Part shown: one piece after another, positions 1 to 10,000 of the stretch
How positions within the stretch are numbered: the stretch's first letter is position 1
How the letters are laid out: each line of letters starts with the position of its first letter
Origin: Streptomyces ardesiacus
GTDB taxonomy: Bacteria > Actinomycetota > Actinomycetes > Streptomycetales > Streptomycetaceae
Direction of reading: 5' to 3'
Length of the DNA stretch: 64,000 nucleotides
Assembly: GCF_003112575.1 (NCBI RefSeq)
Contig: NZ_BEWC01000004.1
Location: 1-64,000 of the forward strand
Position numbers and translations under genes: made by a program
The notes under the pieces: model-generated
Told to the model about the DNA's origin: nothing
What the model saw: only the letters and a program-made list of their open reading frames with translations
The model's database searches: none

Positions 1-3000
1 CCCGTAACTGGCCCGAAACGGGGCGTGCCCGCCGGGCCGCCGTCTCCTCCTTCGGCATCTCGGGCACCAACGCACACATCATCCTGGAAGACGCACCACC
101 CGTCGAGGCACCGCAGGAAGCGCCCACGGTGGAACTGCCCGTAGTGCCGTGGGTGGTCTCGGGTCACTCGGTGGAGGCGTTGCACGCACAGATCGAACAG
201 CTCACAAGCGCTGCGGAAGACCTGCCACGGCTGGATGTGGGTGTGTCACTGGCCTCACGGGCAGCACTGCGGCACCGGGCCGTGTCACTGGGCGCCGGCT
301 TCGAGTGGGACCCCGACGACCCGCGAGTGGACCGGCTCGCCGTGATCTTCCCCGGCCAGGGCTCACAACGGGCAGGCGCCGGACAAGAGCTCTACGACAC
401 GTTCCCCGTCTTCGCCGAACAGGTCGACCACATATGCGACGAGCTCGACCAGCTGCTGGGATTCGAGTTCGGACTGCGGGACGTCATGTTCGGCACACGC
501 CCGGGACTGGACCAGACCGGATACGCACAGGCGTCCCTGTTCGTCCTGGGCGTGGCACTGTGGGAACTGCTCGCATCATGGGGCGTGTCCGCCGACGTGG
601 TGGGCGGACACTCGATCGGTGAAGTGACCGCAGCCTACGCCGCCGGCGTGTGGTCACTGCCGGACGCATGCCGGGTCGTCGCGGCACGCGCACGGCTGAT
701 GCAATCACTGCCACCCGGCGGAGCCATGGCAGCCGTCGCACTGCCCCCGCACCAGATACAGCAGACCGAAGGATTCGGAAACCTTGAGGTGGCCGCCGTC
801 AACGGACCCGCATCCGTCGTGATCAGCGGCACCCAGAACGAAGTCGACACGTTCCTGAACGCACTCGACAGCAGCGTCCGGGCGCGGCGCCTGCGCGTGA
901 GCCACGCCTTCCACTCACGCTGGACCGAACCCGTACTCGCCCGGTTCGCAGAAGCACTCCAGGAGATCACCTTCCGGGAACCGGTACTGGCAGGCGTGTC
1001 CAACGTGACCGGCGGCCCCGTCGACGGACAGTGGAACGACCCCGAATACTGGGTACGACACATCCGCTCGACCGTACTCTTCGCCGACAACGTGACCGCA
1101 CTCAGCACTCCCGGCACCGGTGTGCTCGAACTGGGACCCGACGGCGTACTCAGCGCACTGTTCACCAACACCCCTGCAGCAGCCGCAATGCGCCGAGAAC
1201 GACCCGAAGTCCACACACTGCTCAACTCGGTAGGCCACATATGGCGATGGGGCCTCAAGGTCGACTGGCCCGCCGTGTTCAAAGACACCGGAGCCCACCA
1301 GACCGACCTGCCCACCTACCCCTTCCAACACCGCCCCTACTGGCTGACCCCACGCATCAGCACCCACACCGGCACCGGCACCGGCACCGGCACCGGCAGC
1401 GCCCTCGGCATCGAACCGACCACCCACCCACTCCTCGCCGGAACCGTGGAAATACCCTCCACCGGAGCCCTGGTACTCACCGGCCACCTCGACACCACAC
1501 AACACCCCTGGCTCAACGACCACCAAATACACGACCAGACCGTACTGCCCGCCACCGCACTGGTCGACCTGTGCATCGCAGCCGGCGACCGCGCCGGCTG
1601 CCCCGTCCTCGACGAACTGGTCATCCAGACACCAGTGGTCCTGCCCGCCACCCTACGGATCGTCGTCGAAGCAGCCGGCCCCGACGGCCAACGACCCCTC
1701 ACCGTCCACAGCCGCACAGCAACACAATGGACCCCCCACGCCACCGGCACCCTCAGCGACCGCCAACCCACCCACCCCCCAACAGCCACAGACACCTGGC
1801 CACCCACCAACGCCCAGCCACTCCAGCTGACCGACGCCTACGAACGCTTCGCCACCGCAGGCCTCCACTACGGCCCCGCCTTCCAAGGACTCACCGCAGC
1901 CTGGACCGGCCCCGAACCCGGCGAAATCCACGCAGAAATCGAACTACCCGACACCAAGACACAACAACAAACCCCCGAGGGATACGGCATCCACCCAGCC
2001 CTCCTCGACGCCGCCCTGCACGCCGTCGCCCTGGACAGCAGCACCACCGGCACCGGCGAGACGCTCGTCCCGTTCGCCTGGCGCGGCGTGCACCTGTACG
2101 CCACGGGCGCCACTTCCCTCCGGGCCGTGCTCGCCCGCACTGCCCCCGCCGGAGGCAGCGGTGACGGCTGGCGACTGCTGCTCGTCGATCCGGCCGGCGC
2201 CCCCGTGCTGTCCGTCGACGAGCTGGACCTGCGCCCGGCCTCCCGCGCGACGCGGCGCGTCACCGACCCCACTGACCATCTGTACGCCGTCGACTGGGTG
2301 CCCGCCCAGGCCGAGACCGTCAGCACGGCCGGTACCAGCGTCTGCCAGGTCCCGCCGTCCGACTCCCCGTTGTCCGCCGCGACGTGGGTGCTCACCCGGC
2401 TGCGTGAGAGCACCGGCCCGCTGATCGTGGTGACCACGGGGGGCGTGGCCGCCACGGCGAGGGAACGGCCTGACCCTGCCATGGCCGCCGTCTGGGGACT
2501 GGCCCGCAGCGCCCAGGCCGAGAGCCCCGACCGGATCGTGCTCGTCGACGTCGAGCCCGGCACACCGCTGCTGGACGGGCTGCCGGACGGGCTGCTGGAG
2601 GAACTGCCGGGCGGGGAGCCGCAACTCGCTTGGCGGGGCGGCGAGTTCCTCGCCCCCCGGCTGACCCGGATCCCGGCCCGGAAGCCGGCCGACGACCCCG
2701 CCGCCGAGCCGGAGGGGATCCGGGGACCGGCGGTGAGCGGCACGATACTCATCACTGGTGGCACCGGCGGGCTCGGCCCGCTGTTCGCCGAGCACCTGCT
2801 CGCCGCCGGGGCCGAGCGGGTCGTGCTCGCCTCCCGGCGCGGCCCGGACGCACCCGGCATGGACCAGCTCCGCGAGCGCCTGCCCGGCATCGAGGTCGTC
2901 GCCTGCGACGTCACCGACCGCGACGCGCTCACCGAACTCGTCGCCCGCCATGACATCACCGGAGTGGTGCACGCCGCCGGAGTGCTCGACGACGGCACAC

Positions 3001-4007
3001 TCGACACGCTCGACGCCGACCGGCTCGACCGTGTCATGACCCCCAAGTTCGAACCGCTGCGCCACCTCGACGAACTGTGCCCCGACGCGGAGCCATTCGT
3101 GGCGTTCTCGTCGGCCGCCGGCATCCTCGGGGCGGCCGGGCAGGGCAACTACGCGGCGGCGAACGCAGCCGTCGACGCCCTCATCGAGCGCCGCCGTGCC
3201 ACCGGGCGGGCCGGAATCTCGCTGGCCTGGGGCCTCTGGGCCGGCCCAGGCGGGATGGGCGGCGACAGCGAGCGGTCCAGGCTGGCACGGCTCGGCATGG
3301 GCGCGCTCACCGCCGCCGACGGCCGTACGCTCTGGGACGCGGCGCTGGCCCAGGACCGCGCGGTGGTCGTGCCCGCCGCCCTCGACCTGCGGACGATCGC
3401 TGAGTCCGAACACGTACCGAAGCTGCTCTCCGTGCTCGTACCGCCGGCCGCGCGGCGGCGGCGCACCGCGGTCGGCCCCGACGCCGCCACCACCGAGCAC
3501 CTACGGGACCGGATGACCGCGTTGCGCCCCGCCGAACGCGAGCAGGCACTGCTCGACCTGGTGGCCGGCCAGACCGCCCGAGTGCTCGGCTACGGCGAGG
3601 TCCGGGCCGTCGAGGCGACCCGGCCCTTCACCGAGGCGGGGTTCGACTCGCTGGCCGCCGTCGACCTGCGCAACCGGCTCACCCGGGCCACTGGTGTGGC
3701 ACTGCCGGCCACCCTCACCTTCGACCATCCCACCCCGCTCGAAGTCGCCCGGTTCCTCGGCACGTTGCTGGTGCCCGGCGAGGAGGAACTGCTGGGCCGG
3801 GTGCTGCGCGACCTGACCTCGGTCGGTGAGTTCCTCAGCGCACCCGACCGGCACGACGACAGCCGCGCCCAGGTCGCCGAACGGCTCCGGGCGCTGCTGC
3901 GCGGCACTGAGCGGGACGCGACCGACGCAGCGGAGGTAACCGACCGATTGCGGCTCTCCACTGACGACGAACTCTTCGACTTCCTCGACGATCAGCTCGG
4001 CATTTGA
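1..4007 (+). CDS. Modular type I polyketide synthase, 5'-truncated (module A: KS end-AT-DH-KR-ACP)
   Basis: The reading frame is open from base 3, so the gene starts left of the window and only the last part of its KS is present (SSFGISGTNAH, about bases 42-80). The AT follows (GQGSQ near 355; catalytic Ser in GHSIGE at 612; HAFH at 903-914, the signature usual for malonyl-CoA). The DH has His at 1521 and a later LLDAALHA Asp motif. The KR (about 2740-3270) has GGTGGLG, an LDD motif (B-type), and catalytic Ser and Tyr (NYAAANA). The ACP has GFDSL with Ser at 3648. The last about 70 residues end in ELFDFLDDQLGI, a C-terminal docking element matching the coiled-coil start of the next PKS. Predicted output is one malonyl extension reduced to an alkene. 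The DH motif reads HxxxDxxxxP rather than HxxxGxxxxP. The first about 2 kb uses A-ending codons more freely than the rest, suggesting recombination. Confidence 0.97.
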   Translation, partial: RNWPETGRARRAAVSSFGISGTNAHIILEDAPPVEAPQEAPTVELPVVPWVVSGHSVEALHAQIEQLTSAAEDLPRLDVGVSLASRAALRHRAVSLGAGFEWDPDDPRVDRLAVIFPGQGSQRAGAGQELYDTFPVFAEQVDHICDELDQLLGFEFGLRDVMFGTRPGLDQTGYAQASLFVLGVALWELLASWGVSADVVGGHSIGEVTAAYAAGVWSLPDACRVVAARARLMQSLPPGGAMAAVALPPHQIQQTEGFGNLEVAAVNGPASVVISGTQNEVDTFLNALDSSVRARRLRVSHAFHSRWTEPVLARFAEALQEITFREPVLAGVSNVTGGPVDGQWNDPEYWVRHIRSTVLFADNVTALSTPGTGVLELGPDGVLSALFTNTPAAAAMRRERPEVHTLLNSVGHIWRWGLKVDWPAVFKDTGAHQTDLPTYPFQHRPYWLTPRISTHTGTGTGTGTGSALGIEPTTHPLLAGTVEIPSTGALVLTGHLDTTQHPWLNDHQIHDQTVLPATALVDLCIAAGDRAGCPVLDELVIQTPVVLPATLRIVVEAAGPDGQRPLTVHSRTATQWTPHATGTLSDRQPTHPPTATDTWPPTNAQPLQLTDAYERFATAGLHYGPAFQGLTAAWTGPEPGEIHAEIELPDTKTQQQTPEGYGIHPALLDAALHAVALDSSTTGTGETLVPFAWRGVHLYATGATSLRAVLARTAPAGGSGDGWRLLLVDPAGAPVLSVDELDLRPASRATRRVTDPTDHLYAVDWVPAQAETVSTAGTSVCQVPPSDSPLSAATWVLTRLRESTGPLIVVTTGGVAATARERPDPAMAAVWGLARSAQAESPDRIVLVDVEPGTPLLDGLPDGLLEELPGGEPQLAWRGGEFLAPRLTRIPARKPADDPAAEPEGIRGPAVSGTILITGGTGGLGPLFAEHLLAAGAERVVLASRRGPDAPGMDQLRERLPGIEVVACDVTDRDALTELVARHDITGVVHAAGVLDDGTLDTLDADRLDRVMTPKFEPLRHLDELCPDAEPFVAFSSAAGILGAAGQGNYAAANAAVDALIERRRATGRAGISLAWGLWAGPGGMGGDSERSRLARLGMGALTAADGRTLWDAALAQDRAVVVPAALDLRTIAESEHVPKLLSVLVPPAARRRRTAVGPDAATTEHLRDRMTALRPAEREQALLDLVAGQTARVLGYGEVRAVEATRPFTEAGFDSLAAVDLRNRLTRATGVALPATLTFDHPTPLEVARFLGTLLVPGEEELLGRVLRDLTSVGEFLSAPDRHDDSRAQVAERLRALLRGTERDATDAAEVTDRLRLSTDDELFDFLDDQLGI
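1371..1399 (+). repeat. Hexanucleotide repeat (ggcacc)n in the AT-DH linker
   Basis: About five tandem copies of the 6-base unit ggcacc encode a Thr-Gly run between the AT and the DH of module A. Such repeats are prone to slippage, but whole units keep the frame and would only lengthen or shorten a flexible linker. Confidence 0.8.
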
Positions 4008-4026
4008 CGAAACGAGTGGTGCACCG

Positions 4027-7000
4027 GTGGACGAGAACGAGAAACTGCGCGACTACCTGACCCGACTCAGTGGCGAGCTGCACCGCACCCGGTTGCAGGT
4101 GCGCGACCTCGAACGCAAGAACTCCGAGCCGATCGCGATCGTCGCCATGGCGTGCCGCTACCCGGGAGGCGTGGCGTCGCCCGAGGACCTCTGGCGCCTG
4201 GTCGCCGACGGCGTCGACGCGGTGTCCGAGTTCCCTGACAACCGGGGCTGGAACGTCGAGGAGCTCTACGACCCCGATCCGGACGCGGCCGGCCGGTCGT
4301 ACACCCGGCACGGCGGCTTCCTGGCCGACGCCGACCGGTTCGACGCCGGGCTCTTCGGCGTCAACCCGCGCGAGGCGCAGGCCATGGATCCGCAGCAGCG
4401 GCTGCTCCTCGAGGTGGCCTGGGAGACGTTCGAGCGCGCCGGAATCCCCGCCGACCGGCTGCGCGGCAGCCGCACCGGTGTCTTCACCGGGCTCATGTAC
4501 CACGACTACTCGGCCTGGGCCGCCGTCGACCTCGCGGCACTCGACGGCTACCAGGGCAGCGGCAGCGCGGGCAGCGTCGCCTCCGGGCGTATCTCGTACG
4601 TGCTCGGCCTGGAAGGCCCCGCCGTCTCCGTCGACACCGCATGCTCCTCCTCCCTGGTCACCCTCCACCTGGCCGCCCAGGCGCTGCGCAACGGCGAGTG
4701 CTCACTGGCGCTGGCCGGCGGTGTGACCGTGATGGCCACCCCGACCACGTTCGTCGACTTCAGCCGGCAGCGCGGGCTCTCCCCCGACGGGCGGTGCAAG
4801 TCGTTCTCGGACGACGCGGACGGCACCGGGTGGGGCGAGGGCGTCGGACTGCTGCTCCTCGAGCGGCTTTCCGACGCACGGCGCAACGGTCACCGGGTGC
4901 TGGCCACCGTGCGCGCGTCCGCGGTCAACCAGGACGGCGCCTCCAACGGACTCACCGCGCCCAGCGGTCCGTCGCAGCAGCGCCTCATCCGGCAGGCACT
5001 GGCCCAGGGCGAGCTGACTCCCGCCGACGTGGATGTGGTGGAGGCGCACGGCACGGGCACCTCACTCGGCGATCCGATCGAAGCCCAGGCGTTGCTGGCG
5101 GTCTACGGGCAGCAACGCCCAGCGGACCGGCCGCTGCTGCTGGGCTCGGTCAAGTCCAACATCGGACACGCCCAGGCAGCCGCGGGTGTGGCAGGCGTCA
5201 TCAAAATGGTGCAGGCCATGACCGCAGGCGTGGTCCCGCCCACCCTGCACGTGGGTGTGCCCTCCACACGCGTCGACTGGTCCTCGGGCGCCGTGGAACT
5301 GGTCACCGAAGCCCGTAACTGGCCCGAAACGGGGCGTGCCCGCCGGGCCGCCGTCTCCTCCTTCGGCATCTCGGGCACCAACGCACACGTCATCCTGGAG
5401 GAGGCGCCCGCCACCGAGCCCGCCGAACCCGGGCCCGCCGAACCCGGGTCCGCCACGGAGGCCGCCGGGACCACCACTTCGCCGCAGCCCGTCACGGCGC
5501 CCGAGCCCTTCGCATCGGCCGGCTCCTGCGGCGTGGTGCCCTGGGTGCTGTCCGGCCACTCCGCCGCCGCCCTTCGCGCCCAGGCCGCCCGGTTCGCCTC
5601 GTACGTCACCGAGCACCCCGGCCTGCCGCCCGCGGACCTCGGAGCCGCGCTCGTCGAACGGCGGGCCCGGCTCGCCCACCGAGCGGTCGTCCTGGGGGAG
5701 AGCCGCGACGAACTGCTCGCCGGGCTGGCCGCCGTCACCGCGGGCGAAGAACATCCCTCGGTCGTCACCGCCGACTCCGCGGCCGGCACCGGCGGCCGAC
5801 TGGCCTTCGTCTTCCCCGGACAGGGCTCGCAGTGGGCCGGGATGGCGCTGGACCTCGCCGAGTCCTGCGAGGTGTTCCGCGCCCGTCTCGCCGAGTGCGA
5901 GGAGGCACTCGCCCCCTACGTCGATTGGCGGCTGTTCGACGTGCTGCGCGGCGTGCCCGGCGCCCCCGGGATGACCCGCGTCGACATCGTGCAGCCCGTG
6001 CTGTTCTCGGTGATGGTCGCGCTCGCCGCGCTGTGGCGCTCGGCGGGTGTGCATCCCCGCGCGGTCACCGGGCACTCCCAGGGCGAGATCGCCGCCGCCT
6101 GCGTGGCCGGTGCGCTCACCCTCGAGGACGCGGCCCGGGTCGTCGCGCTGCGCAGCCGGCTGCTCGTGGACATCTCGGGCAAGGGCGGCATGGCCTCCGT
6201 CGCCCTGCCCGCCGCCGAGGTCGCCGAGCGTCTCGGGCCGTACGGCGACCGCCTCGTCGTCGCCACCGTCAACGGCCCGGCCGCCACGGTCGTCTCCGGC
6301 GACCAGGACGCGCTGGACGATTTCCTGGCACAGTGCAGGGACAACGGTGTCAGGGCGCGACGCGTGCCGGTCGACTACGCCTCCCACTGCGCCCACGTCG
6401 ACGCTGTCAAGGACCGGCTGCTGGCCGAACTGGCCCCGGTCCGCCCGCGCGACGGCGAGATCGCCTTCTACTCCGCCACCACCGGCGACCTGCTCGACGG
6501 CGCGAGCCTCGACGCGGCGTACTGGTTCCGCAACCTGCGCGAGAGCGTCGAGTTCGAGCGGACCACCCGGCGGCTGCTGAAGATTGGCATCACCAGCTTC
6601 GTCGAAGTCAGTCCGCACCCGGTGCTGACCGGCGCCATCGAGGACACGGCGACGTCCGAAGGCACCACCCCGGTGATCACCGGTTCGCTGCGGCGCGACG
6701 ACGGCGGGCCCCGGCGCTTCCTGCACTCCGCGGCGGTCCTGCACGTCTCCGGCGTGCCGGTGGACCTCACCGCGTTCCTGCCCGCCGCTCCCGTGCTCGA
6801 CCTGCCGACGTACGCCTTCCAGCACGAGCGCTACTGGGCGGCCCGGCCCGCCGGCCAGGGCGCCGACGCCGCCGCGCTCGGCCTCGGCATGGTCGGCCAC
6901 CCGCTGCTGGACGCCGTCCTCGAGGTACCCGGCCGCGGTGCCACACTGGTCAGCGGGCGGCTCTCCGCCGCCGGTCTGCCATGGCTCGACGACCACCGCG

Positions 7001-10000
7001 TCTTCGACCAGGTGCTGCTGCCCGGCACCGGCCTGGTCGAGATGGCCATCCGCGCCGGCGACCAGGTGGGCTGCCCCGTCCTCGAGGAACTGGTCATCCA
7101 GGCACCGGTGCCGGTCGACGGCATGGTGCCGGTGCGCGTCGTGCTCGACCCGCCGGACGATCGGGGACGGCGCCCGGTCACCGTGCACGCCCGGCTGCGT
7201 GACGGCGACGAGTGGACCGCCCACGCCACCGGTACCCTCGCGCCGGACGGCCCTGCCGGGACACAGTTCACCGAGGCCGGACCTGCGGGGGCCTGGCCGC
7301 CGCCAGGACCGGTCGCGGTCGACGCCGACGACGCGTACGCGACGCTGGCCGGCCGCGGACTGCCGTACGGCCCCGCCTTCCGCGGCCTGCGAGCGGTCTG
7401 GCGCGGCGACGGCGAGATCCTGGCCGAGGCGGAGCTTCCGGAGCCGCTGCGGGACGAGGCCGGGGCATACGGACTGCACCCGGCCCTGCTCGACGCCTGT
7501 CTGCACGCGGCCGCGTTCGGCGACCTGCTCGACACCGGCGCCACCGACGGACCGCTGCTGCCGTTCGCCTGGTCCGGGGTCCGGCTGCACGCGGTCGGCG
7601 CGGTCCGGGTGCGGGTCCGCATCACCCGCGCCGGCGCCGACGCCGTCCGGCTGCTCGTCACCGACGCGGCCGGGGCGCCCGTGCTGACCGCCGCCGCGCT
7701 GACGCTGCGCCCGCTGCCGGCCGGCGCCCTCGACACGGCACCACGCGCCGACCATCTGTACGGACTGGACTGGGTGCCCTGCGGCGCCGCCCCGGACTCC
7801 CCCACGTCCGAGGACGCGGCCACGGGAACTGTGCTGCGCGTCCCGGCGGGCGAGGACGTGCACGCCGTCACCGCCGCCGTGCTGGCCGGGCTCCAGGCCT
7901 GGCTGGCGGCGGGGGACGAGACCCCGCTGGCCGTCGTCACCCGCGGCGGCGTGGCCGCCCGGCACGGCGAGGACGTCGTCCCCGCCCAGGCCGCGGCCTG
8001 GGGTCTGACCCGCAGCGCCCAGTTGGAGAACCCGGGCCGGATCACTCTCGTGGACGCCGACACCGACCTGTCCGACGCGGAGCTGGCCGGGCTCGCCGCC
8101 ACCGGCGAACCTCAGCTGGCGGTGCGCGGCGGAGCACCGCACGCCGCCCGTCTGGTCCGGACCGGCGGGCTGCCGGTCGCCCCGGCCGAACTGGCCGCCC
8201 CGATGCGCATCGCGATGCGCTCCGGCGGCACCGTCGACGACCTGGCCTGGCTGCCCGCCGACGACGTGGACGATCCGACCCCGCCCGGGCATGTGCGCAT
8301 CGCGGTCCGGGCGGCCGGGCTCAACTTCCGTGACGTCGTCGTCGGCCTCGGCATGGTCGGCGGTGACGTCGGCAGGCTCGGCGGAGAGGCGGCCGGTGTG
8401 GTCGTCGACGTCGGCCCCGGAGTCGACGACCTGGCTCCGGGCGACCGGGTGTTCGGTCTGTGCCCCGGTGCCTTCGGCTCCGTGGTGGTCGCCGACCGCC
8501 GCGGCCTGCACCGCATCCCGGACGACTGGAGCTACGTACAGGCCGCCACGATTCCCGTGGTGTTCCTCACCGCCTACTACGGACTGCGGCACCTGGCCCG
8601 GCTGGGGGCGGGGGAGAAACTGCTGGTCCACGCGGCGGCCGGCGGCGTCGGCATGGCGGCCGTGCAGCTGGCGCACCACTTCGGCGCCGAGGTGTGGGCC
8701 ACCGCCGGCCCCGCCAAGTGGCCGGTGGTCCGCTCGCTCGGCGTACCGGAGGAGCGCATCGCCTCGTCGCGCACCCTGGACTTCGAGAACTCCTTCCCCG
8801 GCGTGGACGTGGTGCTGAACTCGCTGGCCGGTGAGTTCGTCGATGCCTCGTTGCGGGTGCTGGCCCCCGGCGGACGCTTCCTGGAGATGGGCAAGACCGA
8901 CATCCGTCCGCCCGAGCGGGTCGCCGCCGTCCGCACCGACGTCGAGTACCGCTCGTACGACCTGCTCGACCCGGGCTTCGACCGGCTCGCCGAGATGTTC
9001 GCCGATCTGATGGAGCTGTTCGGGCGCGGGGTGCTCACCCCGCTGCCGGCCACCGTGTTCGACGTCCGGGACGTGCCCGAGGCGTTCCGGTTCATGGGCC
9101 GCGCCGGGCACACCGGCAAGATCGTGTTCACCGTGGACCCGCCGGCCGATCCCGGGGCCGCCGTCCTGATCACCGGCGGTACCGGCGACCTCGGCGCCCG
9201 GCTCGCCCGGCACCTCGCCGACGGCGGCGCACGGCACCTGGTGCTGGCCTCCCGCCGCGGTCCCGAGGCCCCCGGCGCGGACCGGCTCGCGGCCGAACTG
9301 CGCGCCGCCGGCGCCACCGTGGAGGTGCTGGCCTGCGACGTCGCCGACCGGGACGAGGTCGCCGCGCTGTTTTCCGGGCGGCGTATCGGCGGCATCGTGC
9401 ACACCGCGGGCGTCCTCGACGACGGCGTGATCCCCGCGCTGACCCCCGAGCGGCTGGACCGGGTGCTCGCCGCCAAGGCCGACGCGGTCGGCCACCTCGA
9501 CGAACTCTCCCGCCCGCTGGACCTGAGTCTGTTCGCCGTCTACTCGTCGGCCACCGGTGTGCTCGGCGGAGCAGGGCAGGGCAACTACGCGGCGGCCAAC
9601 GCGGCCGTCGACGCGATCGTGGCCCGCCGCCGCGCCGCCGGACTGCCCGGCATCTCGCTCGCCTGGGGACTGTGGGAACAGGACGGCGGTATGACCGGCA
9701 CGATGGCGCAGGCAGACCGGGCGCGCATGGCGCGGCTCGGGGTCGGTGCCCTCACCGCCGCCGAGGGCACGGCGCTGTGGGAGGAGGCACTGCGGCACAA
9801 CCGGGCACTGACCGTACCGGTCAAACTCGACCTGCGGCGCGCCGCGCAGCTGCCGCCGCTGCTGTCCGGACTGCGCCCGGCCGCCGTGCGCCGCCAGACC
9901 GCCGCCGACGGCCTCCCCGCCGACGCCGGGCAGCAGCTGCGACGCACCCTGGCCGGACTGCCCGTCGCCGAACGGGCCCGCCACATCACCGACTTGGTCG

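Noticed and set aside
1371..1399. CRISPR-like or regulatory repeat
   Set aside because: It is a coding hexanucleotide repeat in a protein linker, with no spacers.
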